A DNA stretch of 64,000 nt, from assembly GCF_963676685.1 (NCBI RefSeq), contig NC_092355.1:56393613-56457612 (forward strand), read 5' to 3'. The notes under the pieces are model-generated. The model searched no databases. It was given only the letters and a program-made list of their open reading frames with translations, and was not told the DNA's origin. Position numbers and translations under genes: made by a program. Positions 55,397 to 64,000 of this stretch are shown here, one piece after another; position 1 is the stretch's first letter, and every line of letters starts with the position of its first letter. Source of the stretch: Mytilus edulis (lineage: Eukaryota; Mollusca; Bivalvia; Mytilida; Mytilidae).

Positions 55397-58300
55397 CTTT
55401 AAAGAAAATAGATAAATTTGTAATCGTAGATAATAGGTCAGAAGAGATAAGATCGGTCAATTTAAAATAGATATGCTCCTTTAGATTTGTTTGTCGCGAA
55501 TTGCAGATTGAGTGGTAGGTCTGATTTTGATTAGAATATAATTTCTTTTCATAATGATGAAATATTTGTTTCTTTTTAATATAACTTTACATTTATAAAT
55601 CTCTTATATGTCCTTTTTTTGTACAGCCATCTTTTTCAGTGCATTGTTTATCATTGTTCATTTGCAGTTGCTTTGGGATGTGTTATATAAATATAAATGT
55701 TTGTTGTACAGTTGATCGTCTCGATCCCAGTCCCTTTATGTGACACTAGACACGGTGATAACAATTTGTAAGAATCGAAGATGGCAGAAACCTACATTGT
55801 ATATTATGTAGTTCTGACTATTTCCAAAATGTTAACACGATATCTCAGTTAAGTTATAACAGAGAATAACAGAAATGTGTAGACTTGATAGATCTTATTC
55901 ATAACAAAATGTGTTCGTATTTTTGTAAATATATAAAGTAATTACCAATTTTATATATGCTCAAGCGCCAATATCCCCCGCATTTCTCTTCCTGATTTCC
56001 AAAGCATCCGTGGATACAATCTGTTTGTGGCATTGGAATAAATAGTGAGCTCTCGTTTCCACAGTAGCATTCCCATCCGACCTGTTATTCAAAAGTTTTT
56101 TTTAGAAGACATTTATAATAATTATGATAGTCTGGGTGGAGATCGTTTAATTCTGTATTCTCTAGTATGTTATGTCATGTTTCATAAAATTTTAAAATCT
56201 TTGTTCATTAATCTCTATTCTTTATATTTTAGCACCTCATTATTCCCTATTCTTTACTTTTTTATTTTTTATTATTTTTTTTTGGGAGGGGGAGGGGGGA
56301 GGGGGCTGTTGAATGTTGAAACCTCAAAAACATCGTTTTGATAAATTTCGTTATATATACATTTAGCTATAAAAGGTCCTGGTACAATAAAATTTGAAAG
56401 AAAAACAATAAAATAAGAAACCAACACATGATTTTTAGACTGATAAGATAAAACATAAAATAGTAACATCAGGCATCAAACTACCAACGACAATCGAACA
56501 TGACTGTGAAATGGTACATGCACTACAAATTATTATACTTTGTAATAATTCTAGAAATATGTGTAGAAGAGTGGGGAAAGATATCTGGGGGGAAATCCAA
56601 ACTCGTCAGTCGGAAAAAAAACTGACAACGCCATGGCTAAAAATAGAAAAAAGACCAACAAACAAACAATAGTACATTAACCTAGACATAGAAAACTAAA
56701 AACTGAGCAACACGAGCCCCGAAAAAAAATGGGGGCGAAGAGTTTCTGTTTCCAAAAAAAAGCGAGTATGTGTATTTCTGATTCCGTTTATGAAGAATAA
56801 TCGATGGCACCAAACGACATGAAACTTTGCTACTAAAAATACTAATATTTAACAAAAGCTACAAATAAATTTGATAATCACTAATGATTCAAACGGCCAA
56901 AATTTTCGAAATTTGAATTGGGTTAATGCTACTTTCTATAATATATTGTTAAAATTTTAAATTCAGCCCAACTTTAAAACGTCGTTTCTTTCAATAAATG
57001 AAGATTTAAAGAGACAAAAAACCAATTAAGAAATATAAGATAATGATGATGATGACGGATGACAAAGTAATATGCATATTCAGGACGAGAACATATTAAT
57101 TTAATATGAATATTTACCCTTCTTTGCACAAGACCGACACGCGGAGTCAGATTTTTAACGTTCTAATTTACAAGGTAACAGGCCGCAGGAAAACATGCTA
57201 ATTACCCGGACACATCATTCTGACTCCGAGACGACCAATCATCGCTCTTACTCCTTAATGCCGTGTACTATTTGAGAAGCAGCAAATACCAACGTTAAAG
57301 TCTTTGGTAAGACCCGGCTGGGGTTCGAACTCACGAAAAAAAAGCAATGTCTGCTATAACAAGAAACAATCAATTATACTTACTTCTGTTCCAATGTAGG
57401 TATAATTAGACATTGAACAACAATATTTTGAACATCTAGTAATGGTCATGTAGTCTGAATATATCTTTTCATAAGGTACCGTTCTATTCTCCGAGTCTAG
57501 AAAGCATCCTAAATGTTCGTAATACACTAAACAAAAGAAATAAATATGAAATAAAGTATGCAATTTTCTATCTTTATTGGCACTCGTTTCAATAAACCCA
57601 CAGTTTAATATTAAACCATTTATGGTTTGGCTTCCTTAGATAACACCAAATAATGAAAAAGATAAACTCTGGTTTTTAATATATATTTCTTTCATAAGGA
57701 AAATTATATATAGTTATTGTTTGTACTTGAGAAACTCTGTAAAGGATTATCGGTAATATCATTGCTCGTACCGCTACCTGATAATAACGTTACGTCTTTG
57801 GTTAAATTTTCATTGTTCGTGGCGTTTTTAACCAATCACAACTTTCTGGTGTACCCTTTAGAAAATATTACCAAGAATGCATTATATTTTGAAATGGCTA
57901 ATTAAACAATCCGAACCAATCTGAACTGGTAAGTAGATTTTCTGACACCTTCGACATTATTGTTACAAAGTTTCAATAATGATTTTACCTCATTATTTTT
58001 TTCATAATTTGACTTGTTTTACATTTCCTTTCATAAACCAAAAACATTAGACTCAATCATTTCAATAGCGAATTGATCTGCATGTGTACTAATTGGGTTA
58101 TTCAAAATATTCGGCTTACATCTTTGTTTTCAATCTTCCATTACCTTCCTCCTCAAAACTAATTCAAACTAACACACACACAACATTCATATTCTGGATG
58201 ATTCAGAGATAGTATATTTCATGTACATCTTGACATTGTGTATATGTACAGACACATGTCTTTTATAAAATACCGTATATGACTGTTTCACCATTTACCG

Positions 58301-59369
58301 TTGGGTTGCTGTCTCGTTGACAGAATTAGACAGCAACCCAATATATTTATTGTAAAAATAAATAGGCCAGCCACAACTGAATTTGTGTACATTTTCCGTT
58401 ATATGTAGTTGTGTGTTCTTTCTGCCACTTTTGAAATATTTTTGTTCATCAGAAATGAATCACGTTTAACTCTAAACAATACACATTTGCAAAGTAAAAA
58501 AAAACAAAATAGCTAGCATAATCATTAATTTTTAAGTGTTTATTTAGTGCGTTTGGTAATTATTTGAAAACACTTTCAAATAAAAAAATACTGAAAAATC
58601 GTAAATGATTCCACATATTCCACAGATCCCTTTGTCCTGCCTGCAAATGCTACTGTCAGTATAACGATGTAAATTAAATGCTAGCTGACATACGTTAAGT
58701 CCATTCATCAGTTCAAATTAAAAAGAAAACACCGCAAAATAGGAATAAATCGTACGTTACTCTGTTAACATTTAACAAAGTTTTTTGTTGTTGATGGAAA
58801 AATAAATACCGAGGTTGCAATTAAACGTCCAATACATTGTCCGTGAATCTTAAAATCCGAAAATTTTGCTTCATAGACGTTGTCTCTTGAAATAAAATCG
58901 CATAAAATAAAAAAAGCTCATGTCTTATTTGTTACTAAAATCCTTGAAGGTTTGACAAAGTAATTGATGTTGATGATTTAAAAAACTGTCACCTAACCCT
59001 ACCGTTTTATTTTTTACTAAATAGAACATGGCATTAAATCATAATTAATACATATATATATATATACATATAATGCATGTAGTAACTTTAGAGAGCTTAA
59101 ACTGTTAGACTATGTGTGTTTTGTATATTGCTGTTCGTAGCTTTCCTGTTTTTGCCATGATGTTGTAAGTTTGTTTTCTACTTCGGAGTTTGAATATCTT
59201 TCTCTCTATTTCTCTTATAGATTGTGTATCGCACTGCGTGGAACTTTTCCAAATAAAATGAAATTTACAACAACAAAAAAACATCTATATAGTACATACC
59301 GTTTAGTCCGTACGAACATGAAATTAGTAGTAACGTGCTAAGTTTGAGTATACTTGGAACACCTTGCAT
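55101..59369 (-). CDS. WSC-domain single-pass membrane protein B (four exons)
   Basis: Exons 59300-59369, 57384-57526, 55946-56081 and 55101-55396 join in phase (645 nt, 214 aa plus TAA). Layout is as in gene A: signal peptide (residues 1 to about 21, MQGVPSILKLSTLLLI), WSC domain (about 25-116, HLGCF, RCSKYCC, ECYCGN, TDC/GC, EKCGG), linker, and transmembrane helix about 181-205. Intron phases and positions are identical to gene A. The tail is shorter (PGARAKKT): an A6 run in gene A is A7 here, shifting the frame onto a stop and removing about nine basic residues. The linker also differs (TTTHIPMTRKPIP). A Penelope-like insertion lies 120 bp beyond the stop. Divergence concentrates in the second half of the WSC. 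Confidence 0.92.
55946..56081 (-). CDS. WSC gene B exon 3
   Basis: Acceptor AACAG at 56082-56086, donor GTAATT at 55945. Encodes VGWECYCGNESS ... EKCGGYWRLSIYKI. Confidence 0.95.
56615..56720 (-). mobile_element. Dispersed repeat W, reverse fragment
   Basis: Contains 'actgacaacgccatggctaa', 'aaagaccaacaaacaaacaa' and 'gacatagaaaactaaaaact'. In gene B intron 2. Confidence 0.75.
57060..57350 (-). mobile_element. SINE-2 family, near-complete, in WSC gene B intron 2
   Basis: From 'gtaatatgcatattcaggac' and 'acacgcggagtcagat' to 'gagaagcagcaaatacc' and 'acccggctggggttcgaact', the latter with the reverse B box. Located next to exon 2 as in gene A (40360-40545). The tRNA head beyond the B box is lost in an A run. 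Confidence 0.85.
57384..57526 (-). CDS. WSC gene B exon 2
   Basis: Acceptor TTTTGTTTAG at 57527-57536, donor GTAAGT at 57383. Same length as gene A exon 2; changes I to V, D to T and I to T. Confidence 0.95.
57600..59100. other. WSC gene B intron 1, no other gene
   Basis: Shows patches similar to gene A intron 1: 'cagacacatgtcttttataaa' with 41870 and 'agcaacccaatatat' with 41930. No exon is supported. A short (ta)n tract is at 59051-59064. Confidence 0.55.
59300..59369 (-). CDS. WSC gene B exon 1 (signal peptide)
   Basis: ATG at 59369, 23 codons plus one base, donor GTATGT at 59299. Three codons shorter than gene A exon 1. Confidence 0.9.
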
Positions 59370-61066
59370 GGTAGATGTTAAAACGACCTTTAATAAAAAT
59401 AACTTAATAATTTAATATTATAATGTTTTTGTTTTGCTTTTTTCTGCAATAGCTGTTCTCATTAGTTGTCATTCATTACAATAAACCTGACTAATCCTTG
59501 ATAAAAAAAAATCATTACTATATAGATAGGTAAAACAAACTTTACTTTAACAATATCTGTTTGTTCTCATCTTCTTCTATCGATTGGAAATTGTATAACA
59601 AGAGATTAGTTGAACGGAAATACATCCGCTGAGACAAATTAAATCTGAAAAGAACATCGGCACTGAATCGATCAAATTCAATTCCTCCCACTTTACCTCT
59701 AGCCAATGTAGAAAAGTAAACGCACAACAGTACGCACATTAGAATTCAGTTCAAGAGAAGTCCGAGTCAGATGTCAGAAGATGTAACAAAAGAAAATAAA
59801 TAAAATGACAATAATACATAAATAACAATAGACTACTAGACTACTAGCAGTTAACTGACATCTCACTAGTACATGTACACTTTGTATCCTGATAATTTAA
59901 TATAAATGAAAGTACTTAGATCATTTGTGTTGAATTTATTTCATTTTTTTACACCGGATGATTGATATGTTAGAACAGATTCGATTCAATGTTTAACGTT
60001 CAGGAGCAAATAATGCATGTTTATCTCAGAGAGAACATTTTAATGTATTATGGTTAGGATCGATGCTTTCTATTAGACCGACACTGTGCACATGATTTTA
60101 TCCGTAACATTCACAAAGTTCTGTCCGCAGGAAGACACATTTCGAAACCTTGATACGTTATTCAGGTATACATTTGTAATACCGACCCGTCTTTGATCTT
60201 GTGTGGTGGGCACACATAACACCGTTATTTTTAAGTCTCACGTAACAACAAAGACAATAGGAACCATTTAAAATTTAACAAATTCTTAAAACACATCTGT
60301 TATTGATGGTGACTGTATGTTGGTTGAATGATGTCTTTTAGTGTTTTGAGGCGCTGGCTTGCTGTCCGAATGCTGTTTAACCAAGATTTCCGTTCTTCTT
60401 TGAAACATGGAAAACAATCTTTTTTTTGTATTGAACATGATTGCTGTTGCGTCCTACTATACCTGTTTACTCGTTTGTTAGTCCTTAAAGAGGGGGCGGG
60501 GCAATTACGTGATTCAAAGTTCCTTCTGTTGTAGATACTGTTAAAAATGATTTGAATGAGATATATTCGGAAACCAAATAAAAATATATTACCTTTATTC
60601 TAAGTTTGAATTTATAAGATGATAGAAAAATTGATATATTAAAATCTGTATATTTTTTTATCATTGAATTGTTAATCTGAGTTAAAGAGAAATACGGTAC
60701 ATTGTCACGCGAACAATGTTTTTAATCATTTAATGGAACTTAGCAATTTCAGATTTACTATTTATATGCTAATGGGCAGAGCGGACGTCTTCGAAATTAA
60801 AACATGAAAAATAGATAAAAAAAAATTATTTTGTATAGAAATGAGGGTCTTCATGGAGGCCATCATTAATGTTTTTCTTAAAATTTGGAGTTATTTTTTC
60901 TCTATTCTTCATATTAGACGCTCGAACCCTACATGGAATTTACTGACCTCGTATATATCGTATTAGGTCACTATGTCACGAATTTATCTTACCGACTATC
61001 TTTACTTGTTGAATTTTGGCTAGAGCTGTCTTATTTGCAATCATACCACATCTATTTATTTTTATA

Positions 61067-61283
61067 TTAAGGAGGTAGGCCTAGGTTAAGGGATATAACT
61101 CATAAAATCATCAGTATGTGTGTGTCAACCACTTTCATAAATATATTCTAAGCCTCTAGGTAACATAGATTATTTCCAGTCTGTTTCAGGTAAATGCTTA
61201 AAAACCATTGATGAAACTTGACTTTTACAAACGCATTACTGATTTATTGATTTATCTCCCTGAACCAAGGTCTACCCCCTTAA
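61067..61283. mobile_element. TTAA-flanked MITE, ~210 bp
   Basis: TTAA at 61067-61070 and 61280-61283. The left arm GGAGGTAGGCCTAGGTTAAG mirrors the right arm, which inverts to GGGGGTAGACCTTGGTTCAG. Both arms continue as GGGA.ATAA. Not seen in copy A. Confidence 0.82.
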
Positions 61284-61530
61284 AGTGTTTAAGTGTTCAA
61301 TTTTAAGAACATACTTTCATAGGTCTGTACAAAAGATATAATGTCAACAATAACAAATTCATATAAACAACCTTGATATAACAATATTAAACTGAACTTT
61401 CAATACATTTAAATAATCAAATGGTGCCAAAGTCGTAACTTAACTACTAACCGTGTATTGAAAAAAGTCCCGCCTCCCTCCTAATTTTCTCCACGCGAAC
61501 GCTTTTACCCAATCATGTTCCAAGAAATGA

Positions 61531-61794
61531 ATAGAAAGTAAGATAAATATCTATACACTATGTAAAGCTCTTAAACGTCCCAAGTCTATTAAAGTTGTTA
61601 CTAATTATACAGAAAAAAGGTATTGCAGAAGACAACCGCAGACGTTCGAAGTTTCCGACCGTGTTTACCAGTATATCTTAGAAAATAAATGCGACGACAA
61701 CTATATAAAACGGACATTTACACACACAAACGAACACGCACGCAGATTTGAAGACAGAGGTAAATCAGTAAAGTCGGAACGGGCGTATGATTGA
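61531..61794 (+). pseudogene. Coding remnant, copy B (unrecognised protein)
   Basis: An 87-codon plus-strand frame without a clear start. It shares IYTLC.A..RP.SI.V.TNYTE and VSDRV with 47327-47476 and then continues QYILENKCDDNYIKRTF and onward to a TGA. That stop falls where a SINE fragment ('gattgattgattgttgg') begins. A piece is deleted relative to copy A after TNYTE. Protein family not recognised. Confidence 0.45.
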
Positions 61795-61860
61795 TTGATT
61801 GTTGGTTGCTTTACGCCGCATAAGCATAAGAGCGGGCTTATGAACATGATTCATATCATA
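61792..61860 (-). mobile_element. SINE-2 3' end fragment
   Basis: 'attgattgattgttggttgc' and 'tttacgccgcataag' resemble the SINE tail 'ttgcagcttaacgtccagtgg' at 25197. Confidence 0.5.
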
Positions 61861-62549
61861 TTAAAAAAAATTGCTTACCTTCAATTTTCACTTGTTTACA
61901 CGCGGACGATTCCGTTCCTCCATTCATTTAATAAAAGGAATGTAGCGGATTCACCCGATAATTGTTGAGTGCTCAAGGTTTGAATGATAATTTATGCAGT
62001 AATGTAAAAAAAATATATAAATGCCTACATGAGGCTTTATGTATGTCTGAATAAGAGCTGAATTTAGATAGTTTTAACTTAATTATGTACAATGTATAAT
62101 CCGTTTTTTTCTTTCTTCCTCATATTGAGTAGCTATTCAATTTAAAACATTTATCTTGATCAAGCTAATTCAAATAGTATATGAATAACGGTATGATGAA
62201 TGTAATGTCACTGTTTATTTCTAAACCTTAATGCATTACTCGTGCAGATTAACTCTCTTTTATGAAAACAATGCACAGCTAAAATGTAATTGCATTCATC
62301 AATGAAATAAACACGGTGAAACTGAATTACCCATAAGTACCATTCATAGCAGTTGGAGGATTATTTCATTTAGAAAAATGATTTCGAAATAAAATTGATT
62401 TGAATATCAATTGACAAACATAAAACGCAAACATAAATGATGACATATAACGCATGCATCTTTGTAATGTTTGTAGTTAAAGCTATATGTGTGATATTTG
62501 CCTGGTTATAATATGTTCGAAGTTATAACATAATTTATCTAATCCATTC

Positions 62550-63500
62550 TGCACAAGTTTAATACAATTGAAAGTAAGAAGGCGTCTCGTTGTTTATTTG
62601 TACCACAAAAAGCTGCTTCTCAAAATCATCAAGACTTACTTTTAATATAATTATGTAAATCCCTTTGTTTCTTATTATATATCTGCTAATGTATGTTGAT
62701 AGCATTTGAATTGTATAAAAGCAAAATGAAAATAAAAAGATACCAATAGAACAATCAGAAAGGGAAAAATCGAAAAACGTGTTATACAATTCTGCGAAGA
62801 CATACACTTTGGTGGTTGCATTGTGTACTTGTGTGTGTCCCAGCAAAAAAGACTACATTAGACTACATTAAGGTAAACATTCACACAGTTATTACGATTC
62901 TGCAAAGATGGAAGACATCGGTTTTTGATAGAAGCGCAGACTGGATATTGTAAAGATTTTATTTTGGAATAAGGACATACATGTATTCAAATGGTAAACG
63001 GATGGCGAGGGTATAGTGGCAGGATGGTTTTTGTAAATGAATGTTCTGAAAAAATGATATTGTATCCATGTACAACATACAAGAATTTAATGTGTACATA
63101 AGTGAAAATGAAATCACACAAAGACAACATGTGAAACTCGCAAAGGGTGAAAATAAATATTTCGTCAGAAAAATATTATAATTTTTGGAAAGAAAAAATA
63201 AAACAAAACAATTATTTTTCAGATAATTCAAAAGAAAAAGTGTTTGTTTAGTTTGGACCTTTGCTCGGTTTTGTAAACTTGTCCTAAATAGATAATATTG
63301 CAATTTTTACGCTTTAACAAAAACCTCGTTTAGAACTTAATTGAATGGAACTATGTCCAGTGCACGATGTTTTGTCGATATTGTCAACATCGCAATGTCA
63401 ACCTTATAGTGTCGTTATTGTGTTTACATTGTATCCTATCAATATCACTACAAACTCCTCAGAGTCTGAATTGACCAGTTTTTGTGCTCGACCAGTAAAA
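62550..63500. other. No gene seen
   Basis: Open frames at 62559-62846 and 62959-63303 (minus) are Phe/Tyr/Ile/Leu-rich translations of AT-rich DNA with no conserved partner in copy A. Not taken as genes. Confidence 0.5.
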
Positions 63501-63519
63501 TCGAGCACACATTTTACTC

Positions 63520-63730
63520 AACTAGTCTCGACATTGTCTCGACTGTACTTAACTGTACTTAAGTGTACTCGACTAGGTCTCGACTTTACTTAATTATTCT
63601 GATTCAGTACTTGATGATCTTTGTGTAGTCTGAAATGGTCTTGACCCAGGCTCGACCTGTCTCGACCTGTCTCGACTAGTCTCGACTCAGTCTCAACCAG
63701 TCTCGACCTGTCTCGACTAGTCTTGACCTT
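63520..63730 (+). repeat. 10-bp-based minisatellite (gtctcgacct/gtctcgacta)
   Basis: 'tctcgacctg' and 'tctcgactag' alternate, most regularly at 63650-63725, with decayed units ('tgtacttaac') toward 63540. A purine/pyrimidine-biased CpG-containing repeat in AT-rich DNA. Confidence 0.85.
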
Positions 63731-64000
63731 CAAATTTAGTTTTGACTGGTGTAAATCAGCCCATCTAACTAAATTAAATATTGATCTTACAAAATTCAAG
63801 CTTATTAGGTAGTTTGATTTATTGCTGTGAAACGAAAGAATTTAATTTTACAATATGTAAAAAAAAAATTATTATATAAAAATTCAGATAGGCATCTTTA
63901 ATTTTTTTTATAACTTTTTCAAATCAACTTGAATTTTCATCAAACTATGCAGCTATCTTACATATATATCAAGCTTACTGAATTCCATTTCATTTAGTTT

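Larger units (their letters stand above)
52900..62540 (-). repeat. Segmental duplication, copy B (WSC gene B)
   Basis: Collinear with 37095-49170. Interrupted by the Penelope-like insertion (53011-54980) and shorter overall because several repeats of copy A are missing. Confidence 0.9.

Noticed and set aside
62559..63303. Minus-strand 95- and 114-codon frames as membrane proteins
   Set aside because: Hydrophobic character reflects AT-rich DNA; no splice logic, no start context and no counterpart in copy A.

Overview
The window is AT-rich, intron-rich invertebrate nuclear DNA. It looks like a bivalve, most likely a marine mussel (Mytilus or a close relative). The evidence is the set of dispersed repeats I recognise from mussel genomes, tRNA-derived SINEs with a lophotrochozoan Meta-type core, a Penelope-like retroelement and hammerhead-ribozyme retrozymes. 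There are no bacterial operons. The species call is by recognition and could not be searched.

Three multi-exon genes can be read, all on the minus strand. (1) A secreted phospholipase A2 (five exons, 23517-30156, 179 aa) joins in phase at every GT-AG junction, but its calcium-ligand Asp (position 49 of the family) is His. (2) and (3) are a tandem pair of small type-I membrane proteins, each with a signal peptide, one WSC domain and one transmembrane helix (gene A 37423-45375, 225 aa; gene B 55101-59369, 214 aa). They lie in a segmental duplication of about 10-12 kb (roughly 37.1-49.2 kb and 52.9-62.5 kb). Duplicated fragments of another, unrecognised coding sequence lie upstream of both on the plus strand.

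The rest is repeats. 0-7 kb: a degenerate ~148-bp tandem array and a local ~1.5-kb duplication, one copy of which took in a SINE. 7-23 kb: retrozyme remnants, MITEs and several tandem arrays (180, 28, 254 and 30 bp). 23.5-30.2 kb: the PLA2 gene, its last exon abutting a 30-bp satellite. 30.7-32.1 kb: a 22/23-bp satellite. 36-62.5 kb: the two duplicated WSC regions with intronic SINEs. Between them, at 50.5-52.3 kb, is a clean array of five 350-bp units, each carrying a hammerhead-like ribozyme. A 5'-truncated, frame-broken Penelope-like element (RT plus GIY-YIG) sits just downstream of gene B, and the unoccupied site is visible beside gene A.

The most interesting system is the hammerhead/retrozyme family. 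Two subfamilies occur here (a dispersed one with stem III ACGCGCGU-like, and the 350-bp array with stem III AAGCGCUU). They share the unit layout and the CUGAUGA/GAA core but differ in all three helices, each of which still pairs. Boundaries of old dispersed repeats are approximate (within tens of bases).
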